A stretch of 64,000 nt of DNA from Rotaria sp. Silwood1. Taxonomy: Eukaryota > Rotifera > Eurotatoria > Philodinida > Philodinidae. The stretch spans positions 142,994 to 206,993 of the forward strand of contig CAJNOP010000083.1 in NCBI GenBank assembly GCA_905250075.1. Direction: 5' to 3'. This document shows positions 36,201 to 48,545 of this stretch, piece after piece; within the stretch, counting starts at the first letter, position 1; each line of letters starts with the position of its first letter. A program made the translations under genes and the position numbers. The notes under the pieces were generated by a model, which saw only the letters and a program-made list of their open reading frames with translations, was not told the DNA's origin and did no database searches.

Positions 36201-39200
36201 TTAGCTGTTAATATTTGGAGGAAACGTTTCAGCAGTATTTCATTCATATCTTTGGGGAAAACCTATTGGAAAGATGATTTTCTATTTTAGTTCTTTACGA
36301 ATAGTAGACTTTCCGTTGTAAATGTATTTCAAGGATCCGAATATCTCATCAGAAAGATCTCTAATAAGGCTTTAAATTTGAATCTGTTTGTCAAAGAAAG
36401 CATCCTGTATACGGTGCAGAATAAATTCTCAGAAATAAGACTGCGCATGTGATAAATAAATATCTTTTTTCAGTGAACATTTTTGTTTCGATTCAAATTC
36501 AATAGAAAAAAAGACGCCTGTGAAAGCAGTTTAAGTACGATTTGTGGTGAATGACATTCATTGAAGTACAATTAAATTGAGCAGAATATCTTATAATATT
36601 TCATAAATGGATTTGAAATTCTATACTGTTTACTATGAGGACGTTTCTACTACGCTGAAACATCTGCATATTCGAATTTCTTGACCGATGAAATTAGCAT
36701 AAAGTGAAACACTGACTAATCTTTAAATATTCGGCTCAACTCGTTGGTTAAGCGGTAGATTTGAACATTATTTCAGAACCAAATTGTAGATTACTCGATT
36801 TCTTTGACTTTTACTACTCTATTGAGTTCTCTAAATTGAATAGCGAAAATATTAGTACTAACGCATACAAAAACTTCTGGAGTATAAAGCTGCTTACCTT
36901 TTTGTGGACCTACACGCCGTAATCGTAATAAAGAATTAAATGATAAAGAAGTGTTTTGATGGCATCTGGTCAACGCGAGTTCACTAAAGCTTTCATCATC
37001 AAATTTGAATTCCAGTGAAATACTTGAAGTATATGCCTCAATATGAGCTTTGATAACATCGGTAAATTTGTCTTTGCAAGGCTTATGTGAGACACAGTTT
37101 TCTGGGTAGACTATATAAATTTTCATTTCCACAATTGTTCGATCGAGTCTCAATTGATCACACTCAGGTCTGAAACAGAATTAGACAAGTATTGAAAATA
37201 GATTTGTTATAAAAGAATCACTGAAGAATAAACACGTACATTTTGCTTTCATTTCCGCCAAGTTGATGACGAAGACGGCTATCGACATTGGATCCACCAT
37301 TACTAATCATAACAGTAAGGATACGGATAGAGTCTGATTGAATACCATAAGCTGCTTCTAACTAGAATTTCGTTCAATTTAATTAGTTTAGACATATGTG
37401 ATAATTAATTTAAATACGATTACTTTTTGAGCGATCTCATCAGTATTGATGACTGTCGTACTCTGACCGGTGGCTGGTATCCAATTTGAAAAGAAGCTTA
37501 GTGCCATTCCATCAGATTCTAAAATATCAAACAAATCATCGATTTAAGGAATCGTTACTTGGAGCATTTTTTTGAAAAACTGAGTTATTATCTAAAATAT
37601 TTGCTCGAAGATAATCGACATAGACCAAAAATCGATTCATGAATGTCACATCAAATTCAATAGAAGAGAAATACTTTTAATTCTCCCCTTATCGTTGTCA
37701 TTCTAGATAGTATGTACTAAACGTCATTTCCACAAGATGATGGTTTCTTAGTAGAGTTTTGCAAACGTTAAATTTATTACTCTATTCGCTTGTCGACATC
37801 AACTACACTTACACGCGAAGTTGTCTCTGGCGCCGTTTTCTTACTTAGTTTCTTATGGTACTAGTGACGTACAATATTTAACATTAAATAGTACCTACCA
37901 AGCAAATTAGAACCAGTAAATAGAATGTGTTATTCCGTTCTAAGTTTTGGTTTTGAAAAATGTAAGGGTAGCCTTTTGGAATTTTATTGTGAAAATACAT
38001 ATGCTATTTTGACAACTGAGATCAAGCTATTCAGTGTCTGGGATCGACACTTTTCCAATTTCTTTTTCTTGTGGATCAGCATTTCATTCGTCTCATCCTC
38101 AAAAACGACTTAATTCATAGAATCTAAAACATTTGTCGATCATTCATGAAACAATATTATACTTTTTGCATTATCAAAAAATACAGTTGTAGTTTTTATT
38201 CCTTTTTCTAGAAAGTCGACTAAATTGCCCCATGTTTTCATGAAAAAATCGGAATGATGTCTTAATAGTTTTCGATTCAAGTCCAAATCAATGATGTTTT
38301 AGTCTCTAAATAATTAGAACTTTGATTTCTCTGAACTCTGTAAATTTAAAAAACTTTACACAGAGTCATGTGCATTGTCATATAGTGTCCACTGAAATAA
38401 TCTATACAGAATAATGTTGAATATATTGAAAAGTGAAACTCGCTCATGCACAACTATAACTGAAAGTTAGTGAAACATCATGAAGACTGTTGAAAAAAGT
38501 ATTATGCTTATCAACTAAGTCTTGATGTATTGAATCTTGGATGAAAGAGGTATGTATAATAAAGAACTCATTACTAACGTGGACGTCTTATAATGTATAG
38601 TTATATGAGTCCTTAAAAAAATACTTAAATAGCCATCGGCAGACAAGAGATTTCGGATTGCAAGAATCACGCTTTTTTTATACAGGAAACGGGGAGAGGG
38701 ACTGATGATATTAGTTGGTTTTGACTCAGTCGCTTTCAAAACTTTCTAACTAAGAAATTTTGTCTGTCTGTACCACCATTACAAGATGATATTTGTCTTA
38801 ATTTGAATGAACGATAATCTTTTTCTTAATAAGTGACTATTTCTGAACTGCAAAATGATAAAATGGATTTGAAACAATCAAAATTCTCTGAAAACAAGCT
38901 CAATCCTTCTAATCACCTTGAATGCAATCTTTTTTTTTAAATTCCTAATGTGTTTTTCTGAGCATGATTTCTTTATTTCACATATATACTTGTGGAAAAC
39001 TGAATTTTCAATTCTTTCTGTCCTCTTAAATTATTTCGCAACCTTTCAAAACTGTCGTTCAACAAACAGCATAATCTACTGTTTAACTGAAAGAAAGAGT
39101 TGACAAACCTATGTTGTAGTCCACCACAGCATTTATATTAAAGTTTTTAATAAATGCAGATAACAATAAAAATATGGCCACGGCGAGAAGCCCAAAGAAA

Positions 39201-39959
39201 ACTATACCAAAGAATGTTCCAATGCCCAACGCAATTCGTTTAGTACGGCTTTTTCTGAAATAAAAACACCAAAAAGATGGATCATTCATTTCTGGATGTT
39301 GCAAGCAAAAGCAGTGTTAACGTTGAGCGACAAGGTGGGGTCTTCGAGTGGGAAATATTTTTTTGACTGTGACTGTGGGCATTATATCAATCATAGAGAG
39401 TAGAATAATTTTGAAATTGAAATTGAATCTGTGGGCTTTTAAACCTGAATTATGAGCGTTATTTTACTCGCTATTCCAGCTGTTCGGTTTTTGATCTGAA
39501 AATTTGCATATAAATAAGTCTCATCGTTACCAAAATACCACAAAAAATTCCGTCAAAACAGTATCTCTCCATCTTGATAATTTATTTTTTTTAGAATTTA
39601 TATTTTGTAAAAAAAAACTGAATTTCTTAGTCTGCTGCAAAAACCTATACTTTGAAGAAGAATTCGTGCAAGCTGAATTTTTTGATAACACTGAGTAACG
39701 ATGAGACCTGCCCGTGTGCAAAAGTTCAGATGGAAAATACGAAATCTGATTTCATTCGAAGTTACAGCATTACAGAATTGACTATGACTGATTTAAGGAC
39801 TACAGTCACAACCGAAAAGAGGCTTCACACTTGGAAATCTTTCCTTCTGATTAGTAACCAATTAGCATGTTAGTTGGAATGTTGGTGAATGAGGCTTGAA
39901 CGAACTTACGGCTTCTCTTTTGTACCCATATCATTTTCATATAATATTTCCGTTGACAT
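30266..39959 (-). CDS. Type II membrane protein with Thr-rich stalk and CBM-like C-terminus
   Basis: Seven-exon model: 39910-39959, 39109-39254, 37424-37518, 37240-37361, 36898-37169, 34951-35880, 30266-30723. All junctions are GT-AG and the phases close, giving about 690 aa. Residues 1-23 form a basic cytosolic tail (KPKSRTKR); 24-51 are one membrane helix; no signal peptide precedes it, so type II topology is expected. Residues 66-228 form a Cys-containing ectodomain of unknown family. Residues 229-538 are nearly all Thr with scattered Ala, Ser and Lys, a mucin-like, probably O-glycosylated stalk. Residues 539-690 resemble a jelly-roll carbohydrate-binding module (GNTWYLDDVSVYNG, NGGFESGSFSPW, SYIVTFWIKASG). 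Exons 1-5 are well supported. The joins to exon 6 and, across a 4.2-kb intron, to exon 7 rest on phase and splice sites; an assembly gap lies inside exon 6. A cell-surface adhesion or glycan-binding role is inferred. Confidence 0.65.
30724..34950 (-). other. Putative 4.2-kb intron of the mucin-like gene
   Basis: No conserved coding sequence recognised. ORFs of about 100 codons at 31567-31869 and 34560-34853 (+) match no family and are probably chance. A missed exon of the host gene cannot be excluded. Confidence 0.35.
34951..35880. repeat. (GTT/GTA/GTG)n trinucleotide array, coding poly-Thr
   Basis: About 930 bases of GTT, GTA and GTG triplets on the plus strand. On the minus strand this reads as threonine codons (ACN/AAC register). 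The other frames are open as poly-Val and poly-Cys/Ser/Gly, an artefact of the triplet repeat. Ten Ns at 34971-34980 mark a gap, so the true length is unknown. Acceptor TTTTAG at 35881-35882 and donor CAG/GTATGC at 34950 border it, supporting an exon. Confidence 0.85.
35881..36897 (-). other. Putative intron between stalk and ectodomain exons
   Basis: No coding signal seen. A stretch near 36741-36760 containing TTGGTTAAGCGG looked tRNA-like but lacks a T-arm. Confidence 0.35.
37519..39108 (-). other. Putative intron 2 of the mucin-like gene
   Basis: 1590 nt between the membrane-helix exon and the first ectodomain exon. AT-rich, with no ORF of interest. Confidence 0.4.
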
Positions 39960-40564
39960 TTCTTGCAACATTGATAATTCACTATTGTCAAAAACTTTGA
40001 AATCAAAGTTGTAAGCTTGATTTCTAAAATGTATAAATAAAAGCATGGAGTAAATGTTTTATCGGGTCGAAAAAAATTTGAGTTTTGATTTTTAAAAATA
40101 TGGACGTATATATTGGCGAAGGCATGATATTTTAGCGCTGGATCATGTTCTAATAGGTTCTTTTGAGAAATGAACATCCACGGACAATGGAAAGACTTAT
40201 TTGACTACACTTTCTTTGCTGATTCACTCGAGTTTGATTAACTGATGTATAAGTATTCGATAGTCCGACTTCCATGTAAACCTATGAAGTTGTACTCATG
40301 TCTACCATATTCACAATGAACACATAATCATCAAAATCTTCTGGAGTGAGCTACTACCATCAGATTATGTACACCACATCTGCTTTAGGCAGACATATTG
40401 GTAGCCAACAATAGCTTCAGAACTTGTGTCTAAGTCATAGAAAAGCTTACATTATACTTCCGAATAAAAGTAGCTACTGTTCTTTTGAAATGCCGTCGCT
40501 TCTCATAATTTTTAGATGATGTCTTGAGTGTTTGATTTCCACCCTTTAGATGGGCCTATCGTGT
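39960..40564. other. 5' flank of the mucin-like gene
   Basis: No gene recognised. The promoter of the minus-strand gene should lie here, but no element can be assigned. Confidence 0.4.
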
Positions 40565-40643
40565 GTTTACATTAAACTACAGTTCTAAAGATTGTATCAA
40601 AAACTTTCGGATCTTTGATACAACCTTTAGAACTACTGTAAAC
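40565..40643. repeat. pre-miRNA-sized hairpin
   Basis: AGTTCTAAAGATTGTATCAAA (40581-40601) pairs with 40614-40634 with a single mismatch across a 12-base loop. The stem continues outward to GTTTAC / GTAAAC with one 7-base bulge. Total length is about 79 nt. Size and shape suit an animal microRNA precursor, or equally a tiny MITE remnant. The strand of any transcript is unknown. Confidence 0.45.
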
Positions 40644-41989
40644 TTCGACATATACAAGAAAAACCCATATCTAGACATTCTCTCATGGGGTTCTATCCTG
40701 GAGTCTTTTTGTATATGTGGAAGTTTCAAAATAGGAGGGATCAATTGACACTTATGAAAATTTAATAAATCCAAAAATAAATTTTAAGAAATTTGAATGT
40801 ATTTCAAATTCAGATTGGATTTACATAAAAATAATTTTTTTAATTTATTTAAATCCCGTTTAAATCAAAATAAATTTAATTTAGCCCAAATAAAATTCAA
40901 TTTAAGGTCCTTCAATTAGATTTGAATCCATTTACATTATTTTACATGGAATTAAATCTAAATAAATGGATTTAAATTGATTAATATTGATTTAGAGTAG
41001 ATTTAAATAAACTTTAAAAAAAATGTAAACATACATATTTAAAAAAAATTTAAATTTAAAATTAATTATAAGATAATCGCCAATCTGATCTGAAACAATA
41101 AGACAGTGAAATGGGGTTCATATACATGTGTCGTATAACTTATGCCTTATTCATGAATATGTAAATGAAGACATAATAATAGCGTATAGAAGAGAGAGAG
41201 AGAGAGAGCTATTAGAAAAAGTACTTTCTTATCCGAGGAAGATCAGATAATATCTACTGTTCATTTCATACAGAGCTTTCGGAAGCTTTTCCCAAGAGAA
41301 ACATAATAGCAATGATAAGAAAAAAACACTATTTAAGGTAGATCGTTTTAGTGGAGAAGAGAGAAATTGGTTCAATAATCATGCATACAGAGGTCTCAGG
41401 AAGAGACTGCACTTTCGAAATACATACATTTGCTGCTTGTATTACTGTAGAATATTGCTTGCACAAGGCCAGACAAGGAATTTAGTGTACCGACGTTTTT
41501 GTGTGTGAAAGAGCAAAATATTATGGTGTTTATATATACGTTGCAAAATGAGTTTGGCTTATGTGCATTCATCCATATACGTCAATCACATTAGCAAAAT
41601 ATTTTGATGAGTCGCTTCTTTTGTATGGTAAACAAAACATTCCTATCGTCTGGCTTGTTCTGTGCTTCACCATTATTTGTGCTTAATCGCTAATCATACT
41701 TAATCAATCATATGGTTCGAGACAGATACGCACTATACCATGCATTCACTAGTTTATTACATCTAATGATCACACAATAATGACTAAATAATGACGCTTC
41801 CCTCGCCAAGACTTGCTTCTAGATAGCAAGATCCGCATGGAATTAAACCCCAACCATCGCTTTTCAAGTAAGTGAGAACATTCATTTTCAATATCATTGT
41901 TGTCTCTTGTCGAAATACCTAATCGACATGTGGTTCTGATTCCCGTATCACTACGGGACACAACTTGAGTTCGAGCACAAATCTCCACT
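40644..41989. other. AT-rich non-coding, with (GA)n microsatellite
   Basis: 40750-41060 is low-complexity AAATTTA/AAATAAA sequence. A short (GA)n run lies near 41192-41208. No gene recognised. Confidence 0.5.
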
Positions 41990-43170
41990 AGTATCCATCT
42001 ACTTTCGATCTCCATCCCAGTCTCAATTGAAGTGTCGATTTCAATGTTGGCTTTGGTCTCATTCTCAGTTCAGCTATCGATTTCCACCACTATTTCCATA
42101 GTACTTTTCGTATACGTCCGAAACCCCGTTTCGGTTAGCCTCGCAGCTTAAAAACACTGCTCCCATCTCCCTTTGAGTACCAGAATAACGTCACACAGGA
42201 ATCGTAACAAGTTTATCGTCCAGCGCTCACCACTCATCGTTGACTAAGAAAAGGTCTCAATACAGGAGCCAGATGCAATGACAGCGCACGTAACCATCTT
42301 GGTTTCAGTAGGGATGCCTAGATCCGTCCTTATTTTAGTGGTGGCTTCAGCACCGATCTCACCTTCAGCATTGCTCCTGGCGCCTCTTGTCGGGTCTCAT
42401 TTACGATTTCAGCACCCGTAACAATTTCAGTCGTGGCCTAGTACTCTTCTGAGCATCATTCTTGGTCTCAGTACTGATCCTAGCTTAGGTCTATCTTCTG
42501 GCACCCTTCAGGTTTTAACTGAGGCCTAGTACACTTATGAATTCCAAACCTGGTCTCAGTATGGATCTCAGCTTCGCTACTGATCAAGAGATATCTCTAA
42601 GTTTCATTAGGAGTCTCAGTACCGATCCTGGCTTAGGTCTTCCTCCTAGTACCCTCTATGTTTTGACTGAGGCCTAGTACCTATATGGACTTCAAAGCTA
42701 GTCTCAATACGGGTTCCAGCTTCACTGTCGGTACAAACAATCCTCTAAATGTCAGTAGCAGTCTCAGAGCCCAGTCTGATATCAGTGATGTCTTTGTGAA
42801 CATCATGGTTTCAATTGCGGTTCTGGCACCGTTCTGAGCACCATTATCGGTCTCAGTCCTCGTCTCAATTCAAATCTTCTTCCTAGTAGCGTCCAGATTT
42901 CAACTGAGTCATAGTACTCGTATGCGTTTTAATTCTGGTCTCAGTACGGGTCTCAGCTTCATTAATGATCCAGACACCTCTCTGAATTTCATTAGCGGTC
43001 TAGGTACCAATTTCAATTTCGATGGTGGTCCCCTTACTCATCAAGGCCTGGTGACAGTGGTGATCTCCATGCTGTTCTCTGATTCAGTCGTGATGCTATT
43101 ACTTATCATGGTTGCAGTCTTGTCGCGGTACTCGTCCTCGATTCAATTCAGGTCTCCGTTACTGGCCCGG
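41990..43170. repeat. Degenerate tandem repeat, 148-bp higher-order period
   Basis: About 1.2 kb of higher-GC sequence built from variants of GGTCTCAGTACCGATCTC. The word TCTCAG recurs at 42466, 42614 and 42762, a spacing of exactly 148, with matching segments such as GAGGCCTAGTAC between them, and again at 42851. On the minus strand the short unit reads Glu-Thr-Gly-Thr-Glu-Ile-like codons with many interruptions, so it may be a decayed repetitive coding region or a satellite. Confidence 0.6.
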
Positions 43171-46100
43171 TTATCAGCCAAGAACCATATGATTATCAAC
43201 TGATTAATAATGAAAATTAAGCATATATTGATCTAAAAACCAATAATAATCACAGATTCATCATCAGAACAATCAGCATATATTCATTCTTCCAAAAATT
43301 ACTCTTATGTTTATAATAATCTAATCTAAATAAATTACATAGTTATATAGTGATCCTAATTAAATTAATCATATATTGACCAAGAACCTTGTAATAATAT
43401 ATCGATCAACAACTAGATTAGCCTTAAATTGATGATCATAATCATATGTTTACTATAAACTAAAAAAATTGATGATATATTAATCATGAATAAAATTTTA
43501 CTAAATAGTAATTTTAATACCAAACACTATTATCTTATAACATATTATACTCATACGACGATAATAAATAACTAAAGTATTAATGTATATCATTATGTTG
43601 AGATAATTGTTTATCGCATATCTTTTTATTGCATTCGAATTAATTCTACATGAAAAATATATAGATGCTGGAGTAGACGTCAGTAACCCAATAATGAATC
43701 GAAAAACAAAAAATTATTCAATATAAATTTTAGTTTTACAAAAATAAAATTTTCGACCTTTGATTATGTACGTTTCTTATGAACGTAAGATTTTCGTCTT
43801 TCGAGTTTTGTTAAAGCTCGAACAGTTGTCAGTAAAGGAAAATGCAATCAAGACCGAGAATATGGAGAATGATAGTTTTTATAATGTTTTCTGTTCAATG
43901 CTAAGTATTTGATGTATCGAAGGTTTACCGATATTGGTAGGATATGTTTTCTTTATATAACATAAGAAATATTAAAATTATTGGAAGAGAAAGATTTTTT
44001 TTTCAATAACAATTATGGGTTTCTCAAATATTCGAGTTCAAAATATCGGATGTGTACAATTTATGCACATTTTTGCTGTCAATTTTAAGCATGAATAGAA
44101 ATGGTATCTCTTCACGACGATGAATAAAGTTATATATCTATCTTACAGAAGAATGAAGTTTTCTATAAGAAATGCGTTGATATCTGAAATCTTGGCTAGC
44201 ATCATTTCAGTTATTCTGTGATTGTGGGTTCATCGAACGATAAAAACCACCTCATCTTTCAAGTTTTAGTTATTGATAGGTTAGAATTAAAATTGTATCT
44301 TTGTTTGTTTGTCTGTCTTCAATTGGTCCCGTATCTGTCGAACGATGATTGCTGTACCTGAGATTTGACTTTATTTTCTGTGTTCAAGTTTTCTAACCTT
44401 ATTTATTCTCGTATGTGCAAAGCGTGAAGCCTAGATTTTTTGAAAATTTCATCTACTTTAAATTGGTATTAATGGTTGCTTTATTTTACACAACTCTGAT
44501 GACGTTTTATTCTCATTTTTAAGACTTATTGGATAAGTTTATCGATAGTACATTTGTGATATGTACTTGTATGATGTTGCTTTTTCTTATCCTTTGTCAT
44601 TCTGTATATTGATTACATGAGCACACACATTTGTTTTTCGTTCTGTCGTTAGCATTATAGACATATTATGTCAGCGGTACATTTTTTATTTTCTCTGTAT
44701 AGTCTGTTGTTTGCCATTTTTGTAAACTATCTCTGTTATTATTCATTGTATTTTTTCCCAATAGTAAGTTCGCTGCACATTTTTGTTTGACTACTTTTTG
44801 TCCATTATCTATTTTTCTAATGTGCTTCTTTTGTTGCCATCTTAATGTTGCTGTTTAGCATTCATTCTTGTTCATTTGGCTCGCATACGTATTGTTGTCA
44901 TTCTTCGACTAATCAACATCCTCTCAAGTACAGTTATGTTTACTTAATTTGCTTCTTTGAGAAGATGAACGTTTATCTATTGTGGAGAAGCGTTTTTACA
45001 AATGATAAAGAAGCTGCGTTTGTAATATATCTTTGTTTGTATGTTTGCGTTTATGTACTCTATTGATTTTTTGTTTTTTGTTTTGTCATTTCTTTTGTTT
45101 ATAAGTGTTTTTAAATATATCTAAACATTTTTTTATCGCGTAATATTGAAGAAAATCAAATAAACCCAATGATATTTGCATGAAATATAATTTTTTCAAT
45201 AAATGTGCATTGAAATAAGCGCATCTGCATTATAAGAAAGACAGATTATTTTCTTTTTCAAAAGAAGAAATTAACACAATTAAACTTATTTAAAAATCAT
45301 ATGATAAAAAAAAAATTATATGACGTTGTCAGAAACAATCAACATACGTTACTATGATATGAAGTGAATGCAATGTAAATTATATAATCATATCCTCGTT
45401 GTGATTTTCTTTCTGTTCTTCTTGCATATATTTTATCTTTCAGCTTGTTTTTACCTATACCTTTTCTGTTGTCTTACAATAGGTAATATCTTTTCTTTTT
45501 GCACATTAGTTATTTTTTCTTTTCTCTCTTCTCTTTGTACACGCTCTCGTTTACATTAATATTCATAGCTTCGTTTGAGTCTACTATCGTAGATGTTTGG
45601 TATTTTTTTTATGAACCATGTGCGCGTAGCGAGAAGAACCTTCACCATTTTTTTTGTTTTTGATGTACGGTGAAAGAACTTCGCTTCATGTACTGATGCT
45701 GATCACGAAGAGCAAATCAATATCATTCTATCAATTTTAAACGTACGAAACTTTTTCCTAATAAGAAAAAAATAAATATTCGAATCAATAGCTTTAAAAG
45801 TTAAATAGAAAACTAAAAAGCCAATGCAACAAAAATTTTTGAATTGATACTAATGGAACGATTATATTCACCCAGATAATCTTGTAAATGGCTTTAAAGA
45901 GTCAATATTTTCTTTGAATTATAAAAATCATCAATAATATATCAATTCAACATCAGCAACACCACATGTAGCAATTGCTTGTTACTTCAAATTACTTGTG
46001 AGTTCTGCGCACAATATCATCTGTATTCTTGAAATTATGTTCTATTCTTAATTTAGCGGAACTTTCTAAAATGAATTTCAGCTACACATTCGATTTTTCT

Positions 46101-46749
46101 TTGATAAAATCTGTCAGACCTCCTAGATCAAAAATCGATCGAAACTTAGATTAAAGTTCTTTTTGCATATACTCCATACTACTACTTGTAATATCGCTTC
46201 AAGACGTTTCCTCCTTTATCTAAACAGCTTTTATACACAAAAGTACATTTTAGTCATGAACAATCAACATGTATCATCAATCAACTATTTTTTATTGAAC
46301 GATAGTCATGCTAAACATCTTCGTCCGGCTTTTGCAACATCATCATACAATATAATTACACGATCGATTTTAGGTTTCAAATGGATTGATAATGATGATC
46401 GAAAACTTTCTGTATATGTGTTGCAATTGAGATTGGAATCGTCTTTAGTTATTTATTTTTATTTTAGAGTTTCGCTATTATAGGAGTAAGAAAATTTGTT
46501 TGCTTGCAATATAATTCATGTTTGTTATTATTTATCGTAGAATATAAATATGAGTATATTGCTATTTTATTGATAAACACTTTTAACTATTTATCTTTAT
46601 TGTGTGTATTATAGGTACATATGAGTGATTATTTTATCCGTATTAAAGTTGCTATATGTAATAATTTTTGTTGAAGAATCAATATCCGATAGCTTTATGT
46701 CGATTTTCTATGTATTGTAGTTGAATTTTCTTTTTGATCATCACAATAT
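43171..46749. other. Gene desert, AT-rich
   Basis: 3.6 kb with strong T-richness on the plus strand from 44.2 to 45.6 kb. ORFs such as 46163-46483 match no family. No RNA gene recognised. Confidence 0.45.
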
Positions 46750-46930
46750 AACGATGTTAAATGATTAGCAAAGTATGGATCATTAACTAATCAATTGTAT
46801 TGTACTTTGAAAATACTTAAATATTTTCTAATCACNNNNNNNNNNTATGGAGACATTGGATGATTGGCTAAGTATGAATCATTAAAAAATCAAGTGTTGT
46901 GTACTTTGCAGGCGCATGTGTATTTTGCAA
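46750..46930. repeat. Direct repeat flanking an assembly gap
   Basis: A segment with AAGTATGGATCATTAA near 46771 and its copy AAGTATGAATCATTAA near 46870 are about 99 bases apart, with matching sequence on both sides (GATGATTGG/AAATGATTAG; TGTACTTTG). The ten Ns at 46836-46845 lie between them, consistent with a collapsed tandem array. Confidence 0.6.
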
Positions 46931-48239
46931 TTATGGGATATGGAACATTGAATGGTTGGTTGTTTTGTAAATGCGAGTAAACTTTTTTTTTTATATGGTT
47001 GATTTTGTTTTAATTTTGGGCATATGAGATGTATTGAAAGATTAGTACAATTTTGAATTATGTATTATTTTTTTTCGTGTTTGATTGAACAATAATCGAA
47101 ATATATATAGAAGTTGAACTTACATATTGAGTAAGTGGAGGATTATAATTGTCATAGAAAATATGATTTTTTTTTAATTAGGAAATACCAAAGAGTTATT
47201 TAACCAGAGTGAAAGAAATAAATAATTTTGTTGATAAAATATATGTAATATTCGCAAAACTATACATTACCTAATAGCTGTATACAGCAATTAAGTGTGA
47301 CAAAAAGCCTTAGTAAAAGAATCGACTAATGAAGTAAATTTTATTGCAATGTTCAATATTTATATATGCTTATGATACATTAAAATGAAGTAAACTTTTT
47401 TGATGAACATCCGAGACAATATGATTACTCAGAATGATTAACATTATAGAGGTAGAAATGTAAGATGAATGTTGACACATTTTTAATTATTAATTTGTAT
47501 TGTTTCGTTTTGTATTCACGATTTTATGTGAATATTTTCTTCGTTGAGTTTTTTGAACGAAACGAGAGCCAGTTCAATATTAGTACTAAGCATTGGGCGA
47601 CGTTGGTATCGAATTATTATTTTGTAAATAATAAATTATATGATGTATTTTTAATGTTAAGTGTAACTAAACAAACACGAAATTTGTTCAACAGTGTTAA
47701 ACGAGGATTGAAAATTATAAAACGATTCATTATAGAAATTAGTGTGACTTGTGAAAAATTGCATCAGTTTTTATGTTCTCTCTGAATACGGCTTTTTAAT
47801 AATTTTTACTATTAAAAGCATTGAAATAAAAAGAGGTATAGATTAAATCATATAACTCTTTACAAGTATCGTTTAATGTGGTCGATTGCTTTATTTCTAA
47901 TCTGTCCTTCTCTGATTATAAAACGTCAAGATAATATGTAATTGAGCTTCAGGTAAATGTACACTGTAAACTAGAAAATGTATTATAGAGTATAAAAGAA
48001 GATATTCTAGGAGTGCCTATATGTCTTCGTAGATGAATTTCTACTTTCTTGAAAATACGATATTCGCAAAGATAGAAATAAGAAACTCGATTTTCTAATT
48101 AGAAAATTGAAAGCGAATACATGTAGACACTTGTAGAAATTTGTATTTTATTTATCGATTTCAAGATTTTCTAGAACTTTGAAATTCAAATTTGAATTTC
48201 AAATGACTTTTACTAATTTTATACAATACTTTAATTTAA
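46931..48239. other. AT-rich non-coding, one unassigned ORF
   Basis: A 106-codon ORF at 47465-47785 (+) has no recognisable domain and is probably chance. Nothing else seen. Confidence 0.4.
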
Positions 48240-48545
48240 TTTTTATTTTAATTCTAATTTGAATAAGTTCATAAACACTGAGCTTCGTTAATGCATCACA
48301 TAAAATAAATAAATCAATTTTACATTTAATTTTAATCTAAATAAATTCATAAGCATTAAATTCACATAAATGCATCAGATATAATAAATAATTTAATTTT
48401 AATTTTAATAGATTCGTAAGCATCGAATTTCATTAATGCATCAAATAAATTGAATAATTTAATTTTAATTTTCATCTAAACAATTTCATAAACATTAAAT
48501 TCATATAAATGCATCAAATACAATATATAAATAGATAAATAAATA
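48240..48545. repeat. AT-rich minisatellite, about four units of roughly 73 bp
   Basis: Each unit carries TTCATAA...CAT(T/C)...ATGCATCA and an AATTTTAATTTT tract. ATGCATCA recurs at 48291, 48370, 48436 and 48509 (spacings 79, 66, 73). Confidence 0.7.

Noticed and set aside
36735..36800. tRNA-like start with TTGGTTAAGCGG
   Set aside because: No T-arm B-box follows at the right distance and no acceptor stem pairs.
46163..46483. 106-codon plus-strand ORF
   Set aside because: No domain and no neighbouring exon. Considered as a possible exon but unsupported.
47465..47785. 106-codon plus-strand ORF
   Set aside because: Composition typical of AT-rich non-coding DNA (Phe/Asn/Leu/Ile), with no domain.
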